DNA of 26,661 bases, from positions 1 to 26,661 of the forward strand of contig JBQTIU010000040.1 of assembly GCA_052387815.1 (NCBI GenBank), in the 5' to 3' direction. Shown piece by piece: positions 1-7,768 of this stretch. The first letter of the stretch is position 1. The number at the start of each line of letters is the position of its first letter. The position numbers were made by a program, and so were the translations under genes. The stretch is from JBQTIU01 sp052387815 (GTDB taxonomy: Bacteria; Pseudomonadota; Alphaproteobacteria; CACIAM-22H2). The notes under the pieces are model-generated. The model had not been told where the DNA came from and did not search any database. It worked only from the letters and a program-made list of their open reading frames with translations.

Positions 1-120
1 GCGCAGCACGTAGAAAATCGCGTTCTCGATCTTGCGGTCATCCACCCGACCGCTCCGCCGCGCCACCGGCAGCAACGGCGCCAAGATCGCCCATTCCGCA
101 TCGCTCAGCTCAAACCGCAT
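1..120 (-). CDS. IS5-family transposase, N-terminal 40 residues (cut by window edge)
   Basis: The minus strand from 120 to 1 reads as an open frame starting MRFELSDAEWAILAPLLP and continuing through GRVDDRKIENAIFYVLR. This is the typical N-terminal region of IS5-family transposases (DUF4096-like segment), which precedes the catalytic DDE domain. The catalytic part lies outside the window, so integrity cannot be judged. I chose the ATG at 118-120. A second ATG at 146-148 created by a 28-bp duplication reads into a stop after about 12 codons, so it cannot serve. The element end probably lies near 217, just before the recombinase frame. Confidence 0.75.
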   Translation of the reverse strand, partial: MRFELSDAEWAILAPLLPVARRSGRVDDRKIENAIFYVLR

Positions 121-154
121 GATCCACATCGCTCAGCTCAAACCGCATGATCCA
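99..154. repeat. 28-bp tandem duplication at transposase start
   Basis: Positions 99-126 and 127-154 are identical 28-bp units (catcgctcagctcaaaccgc followed by atgatcca), repeated head to tail. The unit contains the transposase start codon and its first codons. Because 28 is not a multiple of three, the upstream copy is out of frame with the transposase. Confidence 0.9.
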
Positions 155-218
155 CCTCCAACCACGGTGAATCACATCCTTCCATCCAATTCAAGACCTT
201 ATCTGGGTACAGACCCTA

Positions 219-1133
219 GTGCCGTCGTTGCCTGAACGCGAGGGCACCCTCGGCGCGCTCATTGGCGCCTATCGAGCGAGCCCCGAATTCGTGAACCTCG
301 CTCCGCGTACCCAGTACGATTACCAGCGAATTTTTGACTACCTATCGCCGCTCCGCGCCATGCCGGTCATCGAGATCGACCGGCCATTCCTTATCGCGCT
401 CCGCGACCGAGCCCATCGGCGCCACCGCAGGCGGTTCGCCAATTATGTCGTGCAGGTGGCCAGGCTTCTCTTCGCCTGGGGTTTGCTCAGAGGATGGTGC
501 GACGTGAATCCAGCGATTGCCGTTCCGGCCGTCCGAAGGCCTCGGGACGAGCCGTACCGCAATCGTGTCTGGACCGAAAGCGAGCTTGCGGCCGTCCTCA
601 GTGCCGCGCCCTCGGAGCTCAAGGTGGCGGTCGCGCTTGGCGCTTATACCGGACTGAGAGAAGGGGATGTGATCCGGCTTCCGTGGTCGAGTTACGACGG
701 GCACGGCCTCGAGGTGCGGCAACGCAAGACGAGTGAGCCCCTCTGGATTCCCGCCCACTCCGAGCTTCGTGAGATCCTCGATGCGGCGCCGCGGCGCAGC
801 CCGATCATCGTGGTCGGGGCGCGCGGACGGCCATACACCGAGGCGGGCTTCCGGGCCTGCTTCTTCAAATTGGTTCGAAACCTCGCGAACGCCAAGAGCG
901 TCGACGCAGGGCTCACCTTCCACGGCTTGCGCCACACCCTGGCGAAGCGGCTCGCTGATTCCGGCTGCGACACTCGCACGATCATGGCGATCACCGGACA
1001 CCGAAGCGAATCCATGGTGGCGCTGTACACGCGCGAGGCCGACCAGCGACGACGCGCGAAGGCAGCCGTCACGAGGCTGAAACGCTCCAAGAACGAAAAA
1101 TGGAAAACCCGTCGGACAGAAGTGGAAAACTAG
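219..1133 (+). CDS. Tyrosine recombinase/integrase, probably 5'-truncated
   Basis: This is a site-specific recombinase of the phage-integrase family, 304 aa in this reading. The N-terminal SAM-like core-binding domain covers about residues 10-100 (SPEFVNLAPRTQYDYQRI). The catalytic domain follows, with Arg147 (TGLRE), Lys170, the HGLR motif (His235, Arg238), His261 (ITGH) and nucleophile Tyr270 (ALYTRE). All catalytic residues are present. Relatives with this core usually carry about 50-60 further N-terminal residues. Here the frame begins with a GTG right at the presumed IS boundary, with no good ribosome site, so the true 5' end was probably removed by IS insertion. It points toward tRNA-Phe, as expected for an island integrase next to its attachment site. 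It may still make an active or partly active protein. Confidence 0.85.
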   Translation: MPSLPEREGTLGALIGAYRASPEFVNLAPRTQYDYQRIFDYLSPLRAMPVIEIDRPFLIALRDRAHRRHRRRFANYVVQVARLLFAWGLLRGWCDVNPAIAVPAVRRPRDEPYRNRVWTESELAAVLSAAPSELKVAVALGAYTGLREGDVIRLPWSSYDGHGLEVRQRKTSEPLWIPAHSELREILDAAPRRSPIIVVGARGRPYTEAGFRACFFKLVRNLANAKSVDAGLTFHGLRHTLAKRLADSGCDTRTIMAITGHRSESMVALYTREADQRRRAKAAVTRLKRSKNEKWKTRRTEVEN

Positions 1134-1163
1134 TTAGCTGACGATGACCTATTTGGCCTCTAA

Positions 1164-2328
1164 TACCAAGTCCCAATGATCAGAACCGGTGAGCCCAGTC
1201 GCGCAATCCGAGGGACATGATGCGCCAGGGCTGATCGACGAGCTTGTTCCAGGCGTCGCAGCAATGATCGACGATGTCGTCGAAGGAGTCGAAGACGCGG
1301 TTGGAGAGCCAGTTGTCGCGCATGAACTGCCAGACATTCTCGACGGGATTGAGTTCGGGCGAGCGGGCGGGCAACGAGACGATGGTGATGTTCGCCGGGA
1401 TGTCGAGCTTCGCCGTGGTGTGCCAGCCGGCTTGGTCCACGAGGAGGACCGCATGGGCGCCGTGGGCGACGGCGAGCGATATCTCGTCAAGATGCATCTG
1501 CATCGCCGCGGTGTTGCAGAAGGGGAGAACCAGCCCGGCCCCCTTGCCCGCCGCGGGACAGATCGCCCCGAAGATATAGGCCGACTGGGTGCGCTGATCG
1601 TGCGGCGCCGACGGCCGGGTGCCGCGCCTGGCCCAGCGCCGGGTGCGCTTGTTCTTCTGGCCGATCCGGGCCTCGTCCTGGAACCAGACCTCTATCGCCG
1701 TGCCGGCCGCCTTGCGGCGCGCGATCTCTGCCAGGACCGCGGGAAAGTTTTTTTAAAATCCGCCGCCGCGGCGGGATTCCGCGCGTAATGACGCGGCCGG
1801 GCCGAGAGCTTGCGGTAGCCCATCGAGCGCACCACGCGGCTCAGCGTCTGCTTGGCAACGACGATCCGGAACTCCTCCCAGATCCATTGGATCAGATCGA
1901 CCAGTCGCCAGCGCACCACGCCGTGGACCGCCGGGATCGGCCCCGCCTCGATCCTCCGCGCCAGCGCGCGCCGGTGGGCGGCGTCGAGCTTCGGGGGCTG
2001 GCCGGGGGCCTTCCGGTCGATCAGTCCCTCCGGGCCCTCGGCGTTGAACCGAACCACCCAGTCCCGCACGATCTGAACCCCCACGCCGCCGATCCGCGTC
2101 GCGTTACGCCGCTCGCCGCCGTCGTATATCTCGGCCAACGCGAGCAGCCGGCGGCCTTGCTTCGCATCCCGCGTCCTCTTCGCAAGCCCCCGAAGCGTCG
2201 CACCGTCAAAATCCCCTCGCAGCGCAATCGCAGCCGCCATGGCAAACCTCCATCCGTTTGCCACCTTGAATCATTTTTTCGCCGTCTTCGGAATCCCCTT
2301 CGAGAGTCACCCTCTCAAGGACTTGGTA
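1164..2328 (-). mobile_element. IS630-family insertion sequence
   Basis: This is a complete IS of about 1.16 kb. The left end reads TACCAAGTCC (1164-1173) and the right end GGACTTGGTA (2319-2328), an inverted pair of 10 bp that is 11 bp if the next outer base is counted. Both ends start in TA, which fits the TA target preference of IS630 elements. The exact outer limit is uncertain by 2 bp because TA belongs to both the repeat and the target. It contains a single transposase gene on the minus strand in two overlapping frames. It lies between the recombinase stop (1133) and the 3' end of tRNA-Phe. Confidence 0.85.
1180..2264 (-). CDS. IS630-family transposase, two frames joined by -1 shift at A7
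   Basis: The first frame (2264 down) carries the helix-turn-helix half: TLRGLAKRTRDAKQGRRLLALA, then the DRKAPGQPPKL linker and RVVRSMGYRKLSARP. It loses homology after DFKK at the coding-strand run A7 (1748-1754). A -1 shift there continues without a stop as NFPAVLAEIARRK, then VWFQDEARIGQKNKRTRRWA, and on to the C-terminal frame with LLVDQAGWH and NPVENVWQF. This gives the three catalytic acids D, D and E. The fused product is about 361 aa, normal for the family. Several IS families, including IS630 members, use slippage on A-runs to make transposase, so this is probably programmed rather than a lesion. Zero-frame translation instead ends about 20 codons later. Confidence 0.88.
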
Positions 2329-2345
2329 TAACTCCTTGAAAACAA

Positions 2346-2422
<77 letters not shown>

Positions 2423-2487
2423 AGGGTCCTTGAACCGGGCTCGCTGCTTATAGATAAAACGCCGTCCGGTGTCCACAACCGGCGCCG

Positions 2488-2700
2488 TCAGCCCTTCCCT
2501 TCCGGCCCGGCGTCGTCTTCGTCCTCGGCCGGAGGCTCCTCGGTCGGAATGCGATAGGCGCCGCGAAGCCAGTTCATGAGGTCGGCGTCCTTGCAGCGCG
2601 CCGAGCAGAACGGCCGGTAGCTCGCGCTCGCCGGCCGGCCGCAGATCGGGCAGGCCTTCCTTCGTTTCGCTATCGCCGGGTGCGGGGCCGGGTCGGGCAA
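2488..2700 (-). CDS. yacG: YacG, zinc-binding DNA gyrase inhibitor family
   Basis: A 70-aa protein with the YacG zinc finger: Cys17 and Cys20 (ACPICGRP) and Cys32 and Cys36 (FCSARCKDADL), followed by the conserved NWLRGAYRIP segment and an acidic tail. E. coli YacG binds GyrB and inhibits gyrase. The start is TTG at 2698-2700; no ATG or GTG lies in frame before the upstream stop, so the non-standard start is forced. It is the last protein gene of the murA-to-tRNA-Phe series and begins 27 bp after the RNase G stop. Position and motif together make the call firm. Confidence 0.93.
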   Translation of the reverse strand: MPDPAPHPAIAKRRKACPICGRPASASYRPFCSARCKDADLMNWLRGAYRIPTEEPPAEDEDDAGPEGKG

Positions 2701-2727
2701 GGGAGCGATGCTCCGCGTTTTCCGAGT

Positions 2728-3867
2728 TCATTCTATCATGTCGGGGGTGCGCGCGCGCGGGCGGATCAGCTCGACGAGCCCGGCCGCCGTCCATCCCAGC
2801 ACCTGGACCGGCCGGCGGTCTCCGGCCACGGCGCGCCCGAGCGCCGCCAGCACTTGCGCGCGATCGGCCTTGCCCTCGAGGCGGATGAAATCGACGACGA
2901 TCAGGCCCGCGAGGTCGCGCAGTCGCACCTGGCGGCCGATCTCCGCCGCCGCCTCGAGGTTGGCGTCGAGCCGCGCCCCGGCACCCGCGCCCTGCCCGCT
3001 GTCGACATCGATGGCGGTCAGCGCCGTTGTGGCCTCGATGGCGATCTCGCCGCCCGCGGGCAGCGCGACCCGCGGCGCATCGAGGCCCGCGAGGATTTCG
3101 GCCACGCCATAGCGCTCGAACAGCTTCTCGCCGGGCGGGCCAAGCTCGATCCGCGGCGCCAGATCGGGGTAGACGTGCTCGGCAAGCTGGCGCGCGCGGT
3201 GCGCGGTCGCGCGGTCGTCGAAGACGATGCGCCCCCGTTGGGCCGGCAACTCGCGCAGCAGGCGCGAAAGCCCGTCGCCGTCGTCGTGGAGGCAAAGAGG
3301 AGGCGTGGCGTCCTTGGCGCGCGCCGCGACCAGGCGCCAGGCCTCGCTGAGCCGCGCGACCTCCGCCGCCACCGCCTCCGGCGCCGCCACGGCCGCTTGG
3401 CGGACGATCAGGCCCGTGCCCGGGCGCGCCAGCCCCTTGGCGAGGAGCGCAAGCCGGCGCCGCGCCTCCTGGTCGGCGATGCGGCGCGAGTGGGCGATCC
3501 CGGCGCCTTCGGGCAGCAGCACGACGTAGCGTCCGGCGAGTGCCATGCGCCGGCTCACCCGCGCGCCCTTGTCTCCCGCCGCTTCCTCGACGATCTCGAC
3601 GAGGACCGCGCCCTCGGCGAGCCTCGCTCGCCCGGCATCGAGCAAGGCCGGCCGCGCCAGGCCGATATCGATGAAGGCGGCGCCGAGGCCCGGCGCCGAG
3701 CGGACGACGCGGCCGATGTAAACGCTGCTGCTCGCGCCTTCGCGCCGGCGCGGCTCGATCATCAGGTCGACGAGGCGGCCCTTGGAGATCAGGGCGGCGC
3801 GCAACCGCTCCGCCCCCACCTCGATCAGGACTTCCTCGATCGGGACGTCCTCGAGCTTTCCCGCCAT
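2728..3867 (-). CDS. rng: Ribonuclease E/G family endoribonuclease (short form)
   Basis: A single-strand endoribonuclease for rRNA maturation and mRNA decay, 379 aa. The N-terminal S1 RNA-binding domain is at about residues 36-110 (SVYIGRVVRSAPGLGAAFID). The DNase I-like catalytic region has Asp287 in TALTAIDVDSG and Asp326 in LIVVDFIRLEG, matching the two metal-binding aspartates of E. coli RNase E. E. coli RNase G has about 489 residues. This copy ends soon after the catalytic region and lacks the CPxCxG zinc-link that joins the dimer in RNase E/G. Short forms at this locus between maf and yacG are usual in alphaproteobacteria, so I do not read it as a truncation. It starts 7 bp after the maf stop and is cotranscribed. 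Confidence 0.9.
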   Translation of the reverse strand: MAGKLEDVPIEEVLIEVGAERLRAALISKGRLVDLMIEPRRREGASSSVYIGRVVRSAPGLGAAFIDIGLARPALLDAGRARLAEGAVLVEIVEEAAGDKGARVSRRMALAGRYVVLLPEGAGIAHSRRIADQEARRRLALLAKGLARPGTGLIVRQAAVAAPEAVAAEVARLSEAWRLVAARAKDATPPLCLHDDGDGLSRLLRELPAQRGRIVFDDRATAHRARQLAEHVYPDLAPRIELGPPGEKLFERYGVAEILAGLDAPRVALPAGGEIAIEATTALTAIDVDSGQGAGAGARLDANLEAAAEIGRQVRLRDLAGLIVVDFIRLEGKADRAQVLAALGRAVAGDRRPVQVLGWTAAGLVELIRPRARTPDMIE

Positions 3868-3873
3868 GCCGCC

Positions 3874-4446
3874 TCAGGCCCGGAAACCGAGCCCGCGCAA
3901 CAAGGCCGAGGCGGCGAACAGGTCGAGGCCGACGACGTTCGAGTACGAGCCGTTGACCTGGCGCACGAACGCCGCCGCGCGGCCTTGGATCGCGTAGCCG
4001 CCGGCCTTGCCGCGCCACTCGCCGGCGGCGATATAGGCGTCGATCTCCTCCTCCGTCAGTCGCTTGAAGACGACCGCCGTGGCGACGAGGCGCCCTGCGC
4101 GCCTGCCGTCGGGCGCTAGCGCGGCGATGGCGCCGAACACGTTGTGCCGCCGTCCGGACAGCAATTCGAGGCCGGCGCGGGCCTCGGCCTCGGCACTCGC
4201 TTTGGGAAGGATGCGCCGCCCGCAGGCGACCACGGTATCGGCGGCGAGCACATAGGCGTCGGGATGACGGCCCGCGGCCCACTCGGCCTTGGCGCGGGCC
4301 AAGCGCAGGGCGAGCGCGCGCGGCGGCTCGCGCTCGAGGGGCGTTTCATCGATCGCGGCCGCGTCCACCGCCGCGGGCACGACCCCGATCTGGCGCAGCA
4401 GGTCGAGGCGGCGCGGCGAGGCCGAGGCCAGCACAAGGGATGCCAT
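3874..4446 (-). CDS. maf: Maf family nucleoside triphosphate pyrophosphatase
   Basis: A 190-aa Maf/HAM1-fold pyrophosphatase that hydrolyses nucleoside triphosphates (dTTP/UTP or modified nucleotides) to monophosphates. The N-terminus LVLASASPRRLDLLRQIG carries the signature S-x-S-P-R-R phosphate loop. The conserved YVLAADTVVACGRRILPK contains the catalytic Asp, followed by LSGRRHNVFGA and the YAIQGRAAAFVRQVNGSYSNVVGLDL block. The subclass (YhdE-type or YceF-type) cannot be fixed by eye. It is the classical neighbour of infA and RNase G. A 6-bp GC-rich hairpin (4459-4477) lies between infA and maf without a T-run, so read-through is expected. Confidence 0.93.
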   Translation of the reverse strand: MASLVLASASPRRLDLLRQIGVVPAAVDAAAIDETPLEREPPRALALRLARAKAEWAAGRHPDAYVLAADTVVACGRRILPKASAEAEARAGLELLSGRRHNVFGAIAALAPDGRRAGRLVATAVVFKRLTEEEIDAYIAAGEWRGKAGGYAIQGRAAAFVRQVNGSYSNVVGLDLFAASALLRGLGFRA

Positions 4447-4479
4447 TCGCGGCCTCGTCGGCGGGCTATGGCCGCCGGC

Positions 4480-4698
4480 TCATTTGAAGCGGAAAGTGAT
4501 CCTGCCCTTGGTCAGGTCGTAGGGGGTCATCTCGACATTGACCCGGTCCCCGGCGAGCACGCGGATGCGGTTCTTGCGCATCTTTCCCGAGGTGTGGGCG
4601 AGCACCTCGTGATTGTTGTCGAGCTTGACGCGGAACATCGCGTTGGGCAGCAGCTCGGTGACCACGCCGGGGAACTCGATCAGGTCTTCCTTGGCCAT
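4480..4698 (-). CDS. infA: Translation initiation factor IF-1
   Basis: A 72-aa single OB-fold protein that blocks the ribosomal A site during initiation. The sequence runs from MAKEDLIEFPGVVTELLPNA through FRVKLDNNHEVLAHTSGKMR to DRVNVEMTPYDLTKGRITFRFK, an almost textbook IF-1. An upstream in-frame ATG would add a non-conserved leader, so I took the ATG at 4696-4698, where family homology begins. The 61-bp gap to the upstream phosphatase gene may hold its own promoter, but I see no convincing hexamer pair. Confidence 0.97.
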   Translation of the reverse strand: MAKEDLIEFPGVVTELLPNAMFRVKLDNNHEVLAHTSGKMRKNRIRVLAGDRVNVEMTPYDLTKGRITFRFK

Positions 4699-4759
4699 CG
4701 AACCTCGCTGCACAGCAGTGGCGTCAAAGATCAAGAATTGGCCTCTTGGCCGGTCCGGG

Positions 4760-5206
4760 TCAAGGGGTTACGAGCTGGCCGGCGGCCGGGAACCGGTCCA
4801 GGATGCGGGCCCGAAGCCGGTCGCGAACCTCGCGGTAGGCCTGCAGGCGGACCTCGCGGCTGCCCTCGACGATGGTCGGGTCGAGGGTCTGCCAGTACTC
4901 GACGTCGCAGGCCATGGTCCGGGTCAACTCGAGCGCCCGGTGCTGCGCCTCGGGGGACAGCGAGACCACGACGTCGAACGAGGAATCGGCGAGCTCGTCG
5001 AAGGTCTTGGGCCGGTGGCGGTGGAGGTCGATGCCGATCTCGTCCATCACCGCCGCGACAAAGGGATCGAGGGGCGCACCGCGCACTCCGACCGAATCGA
5101 CGTAGATCCGCTTGCCGTGCAGCCACTTGAGCATGGCTTCGGCCATCGGCGAGCGCACGGCGTTGCGCGTGCAGGCGAAAAGGACGCTGCCGGGCAAGCC
5201 CGCCAT
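4760..5206 (-). CDS. Low-molecular-weight protein tyrosine phosphatase / ArsC-like protein
   Basis: A 148-aa protein of the low-molecular-weight phosphatase fold. The N-terminal phosphate loop is CTRNAVRS (Cys12, Arg18; C-x5-R). The probable general acid is Asp109 in the TLDPTIVEG loop. Relatives are annotated either as protein tyrosine phosphatase or arsenate reductase. No ars genes are nearby, and its place between UPF0262 and infA is fixed in alphaproteobacteria, so a housekeeping phosphatase is more likely than arsenic resistance. Its ATG lies 7 bp after the UPF0262 stop. The substrate is unknown. Confidence 0.85.
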   Translation of the reverse strand: MAGLPGSVLFACTRNAVRSPMAEAMLKWLHGKRIYVDSVGVRGAPLDPFVAAVMDEIGIDLHRHRPKTFDELADSSFDVVVSLSPEAQHRALELTRTMACDVEYWQTLDPTIVEGSREVRLQAYREVRDRLRARILDRFPAAGQLVTP

Positions 5207-5213
5207 GTCCCGC

Positions 5214-5690
5214 TCACCCGCGGATGTGGAGCACGCAGATCAGGGTGAACAGCCGGCGCGCCGTGTTCTGGTCGAGCACGATCTTGCCATCGAGGCGCAC
5301 GCGCAAGAGATCGGAGCCCTCGTTGTGCAGCGCCCGGCGGCCCATGTCGAGGGCCTCGATCCGACTCGGGCTCGCCTGCTTGATGGCGGCATAATAGCTC
5401 TCGCAGACCGTGAAATAGTCGCGGACGATGGTGCGGAACGTGGACAGCGGCAAGACCGGGCGGAGGAGCGCCGCGCCCGCCTCGCTGCGGATGTCGAACA
5501 CCAGGCGATTGTCCTCGATCCCGAGACGGAGATGGTAGGGCCCCTCGTGGTTCCCGGCCGGGGCGAAATAATTGCCGTCGAGGAGATCGAAGATCGCCAC
5601 CGCCCGCTCGTGCTCGACATCCGGATTGCGGCGCACGAAGCTGTGCTCGTCGAGCTCGATCTTGACGAGGCGCTGGCGCTCTTCGCTCAC
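5214..5690 (-). CDS. UPF0262 family protein
   Basis: A 158-aa conserved alphaproteobacterial protein of unknown function. Recognisable family segments are LVKIELDEHSF, RNPDVEHERAVAIFDLLDGN, the FAPAG..GPYHLRLGIEDNRLVFDI block and a C-terminal LDQNTARRLFTLICVLHIRG. It has no signal peptide or membrane segment. Translation starts at GTG (5688-5690), 10 bp after the hisD stop. In many alphaproteobacteria this gene is fixed between hisD and the phosphatase gene, which supports the assignment, but it gives no direct functional clue. Confidence 0.9.
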   Translation of the reverse strand: MSEERQRLVKIELDEHSFVRRNPDVEHERAVAIFDLLDGNYFAPAGNHEGPYHLRLGIEDNRLVFDIRSEAGAALLRPVLPLSTFRTIVRDYFTVCESYYAAIKQASPSRIEALDMGRRALHNEGSDLLRVRLDGKIVLDQNTARRLFTLICVLHIRG

Positions 5691-5700
5691 CCTTGGCCCC

Positions 5701-7035
5701 TCAGCGCTTCAAGGCCCTGCCCGACCTTGCGCGCGCGAGGCGGACCGCGATCGAGCGCGCATGTGCCTCCAGCCCCTCGGCCCGCGCCAGCACAATCGCC
5801 GCCGGACCGAGCGCCCTGAGGCCGGCCGGCCCGCAGGCGATGAGCGAGGTGCGCTTCATGAAATCGGCGACCCCGAGGCCGGACGAGTAGCGCGCGGTGC
5901 GGCCGGTGGGGAGCACGTGGTTGGGGCCGGCGAGGTAGTCGCCCAGCGCCTCGGGGGCATGGCGGCCGAGGAAGATGGCGCCGGCGTGGCGCACCCGCGC
6001 CGCCAACCCTGCGGGGCGCGCGACCGCGAGCTGGAGATGCTCGGGCGCCAGCCGGTCGATGAGCGCCGGCGCCACGGCCAGATCGGGGACGAGGATCACG
6101 ACCCCGTACTCGCGCCAGCTCGCGCCGGCGATGGCGGCGCGCGGCAGGCGCGCAAGCCCGCGCTTGACCTCGCGCACGACCGCATCGGCGAACGCCGCGT
6201 CATCGGCGATCAGGATCGACTGCGCGGCACCATCGTGTTCGGCCTGGGCCAGGAGGTCGAGGGATATCCACGCCGGGTCGCTGGCGGCGTCGGCGACGAT
6301 CACCACTTCCGACGGCCCGGCGATGAGGTCGATGCCGACCTCGCCGAACACCTGCCGCTTGGCCGCCGCGACATAGGCGTTGCCGGGGCCGGTGATCTTG
6401 TCGACGCGGGCGATCGACTGCGTCCCGTAGGCGAGCGCGGCGATCGCCTGGGCGCCGCCGATTCGATAGACTTCGTCGACCCGGGCGATCCCAGCCGCGG
6501 CGAGAACCAGCTTGTCGAGCCTGCCGCCCGGCGCCGGCACCGCCATCGCCAGCCGGCCGACGCCGGCGACCTTGGCGGGTATGGCGTTCATCAACACCGA
6601 GCTCGGATAGGCCGCCGTGCCGCCGGGGACGTAAAGACCGACCGCCTCGATCGGCGTCCAGCGCAGTCCCAGCCGCAGGCCCAAGGGATCGCGCACATCG
6701 AGGTCGGCGGGGCGCTGGCGGCGGTGGAAATCCTCGATCCGCCGGGCCGCGAGCTCGAGCGCGCCGCGCGTCTTGCGCGGGCAGGACCGCAGCGCCCGAT
6801 CGATGGTCGCCGCGCTGACGCGGAGCTCGGCGAGCGCCAGTGCCGCGCGGTCGAAGCGGCGCGTGTACTCGATCACCGCGGCGTCGCCGCGCCGTCGCAC
6901 ATCCGCTAGGATCGCCGCCACCGCCGCCTCGCAGTCGATGGCCGCCGTGCGCCGGGCGGCGATCAGCGATGCGAACGCGGCCTCGAAGCCGGGGTCGCGC
7001 GCATCGAGCCGCAACGGCCCGGCCTCACGGCGCAC
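5701..7035 (-). CDS. hisD: Histidinol dehydrogenase
   Basis: Catalyses the last two steps of histidine synthesis, L-histidinol to L-histidine with two NAD+. It is 444 aa from the GTG at 7033-7035. That start overlaps the hisG stop by 11 bp and gives PLRLDARDPGFEAAF near the N-terminus, as in the family; an upstream ATG at 7071 adds unconserved sequence. Motifs are GPGNAYVAAAKRQVFGEVGI, AGPSEVVIVAD, AQAEHDGAAQS (zinc ligands Gln and His), the catalytic pair PEHLQL, and the C-terminal GDYLAGPNHVLPT and LEAHARSIAVR zinc ligands. Length and residues look intact. It is translationally coupled to hisG. Confidence 0.96.
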   Translation of the reverse strand: MRREAGPLRLDARDPGFEAAFASLIAARRTAAIDCEAAVAAILADVRRRGDAAVIEYTRRFDRAALALAELRVSAATIDRALRSCPRKTRGALELAARRIEDFHRRQRPADLDVRDPLGLRLGLRWTPIEAVGLYVPGGTAAYPSSVLMNAIPAKVAGVGRLAMAVPAPGGRLDKLVLAAAGIARVDEVYRIGGAQAIAALAYGTQSIARVDKITGPGNAYVAAAKRQVFGEVGIDLIAGPSEVVIVADAASDPAWISLDLLAQAEHDGAAQSILIADDAAFADAVVREVKRGLARLPRAAIAGASWREYGVVILVPDLAVAPALIDRLAPEHLQLAVARPAGLAARVRHAGAIFLGRHAPEALGDYLAGPNHVLPTGRTARYSSGLGVADFMKRTSLIACGPAGLRALGPAAIVLARAEGLEAHARSIAVRLARARSGRALKR

Positions 7036-7687
7036 CGGCGGCCCCGGCGATGCGATCGATCCACGGCGCAAGATCGTCGTAGCGGGTCTTGAGCGCGGCG
7101 CGGTTGACGATCAGGCGCGCGGTGATGTCGGCGATATGTTCGACCTCGACGAGCCCGTTGGCCTTCAAGGTGGCGCCGGTCGACACCAGGTCGACGATCC
7201 GCCGGCACAGGCCGAGCGCCGGTGCGAGCTCGACCGCGCCGCTCAACCTGATGCATTCCGCCTGTACCCCGCGCGCCGCGAAATGGCGCCGGGTGATGCG
7301 CGGATACTTGGTCGCCACGCGCACGTGGCTCCAGCGCCCGGGGTCGTCCCGGCCGGCGAGGTCCGCGGGTTCCGCCACGGCCATGCGGCAGCGCCCCACC
7401 CCGAGATCGACCGGGGCGTAGATTTCGGCGTAACTGAATTCCATCAGGACGTCGTTGCCGGCGACCCCGAGATGGGCGGCGCCGAAGGCAACCAGGGTCG
7501 CCACGTCGAAGCTGCGGCAGCGGATGATGTCGAGTCCGGGCTCGCAGGTCGCGAAGCGCAGTTGGCGGGTCCGCGGATCGTCGAATCCCGGTTCCGGCAC
7601 GATGCCGGTCAGGCGCAAGAGCGGCATCACCTCGCCGACGATGCGCCCGTTCGGCAGGGCCAGGATCAGCTTGTTGTCGAGCGTCAA
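7025..7687 (-). CDS. hisG: ATP phosphoribosyltransferase catalytic subunit, short form
   Basis: First committed step of histidine synthesis: ATP plus PRPP to phosphoribosyl-ATP. At 220 aa it is the short HisG_S type, which lacks the C-terminal regulatory domain and needs the HisRS-like partner HisZ for activity and feedback control. Seen are LILALPNGRIVGEVMPLL, DIIRCRSFDVATLVAFGAAHLGVAGNDVL and the PRPP-binding IVDLVSTGATLKANGL. The start is TTG (7685-7687), with GAGGG about 5 bases upstream; no ATG is available at the expected N-terminus. hisZ is not in this window and must lie elsewhere. Confidence 0.95.
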   Translation of the reverse strand: MTLDNKLILALPNGRIVGEVMPLLRLTGIVPEPGFDDPRTRQLRFATCEPGLDIIRCRSFDVATLVAFGAAHLGVAGNDVLMEFSYAEIYAPVDLGVGRCRMAVAEPADLAGRDDPGRWSHVRVATKYPRITRRHFAARGVQAECIRLSGAVELAPALGLCRRIVDLVSTGATLKANGLVEVEHIADITARLIVNRAALKTRYDDLAPWIDRIAGAAGAP

Positions 7688-7768
7688 TTCACCCTCGCGA
7701 TCAGGCGGCGGCCACGAGGGCGGGCTCGGACGCTGGCGTCCGGGCGCCCCTTTTTGCCTCGCGCCTCT

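Larger units (their letters stand above)
1..217 (-). mobile_element. End of an IS5-type insertion sequence
   Basis: This stretch holds the transposase start (120) and an untranslated leader. It appears to end near 217, where the sequence reads GGGTCTGTACCCAGATAAGG on the minus strand, a plausible terminal inverted repeat. The opposite end is outside the window, so the repeat cannot be paired and the boundary is approximate. The neighbouring recombinase frame stays open through this junction but resembles its family only after it. That suggests the IS inserted into the 5' part of the recombinase gene. Confidence 0.5.

Noticed and set aside
4760..5206. Arsenate resistance gene arsC
   Set aside because: Phosphatase fold fits, but there are no ars neighbours and the position is the conserved housekeeping locus.
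7727..7742. Hairpin between hisG and DUF2948 as a terminator
   Set aside because: Short stem with a 2-4 base loop and no T-run on the minus strand; the genes are in one conserved operon.
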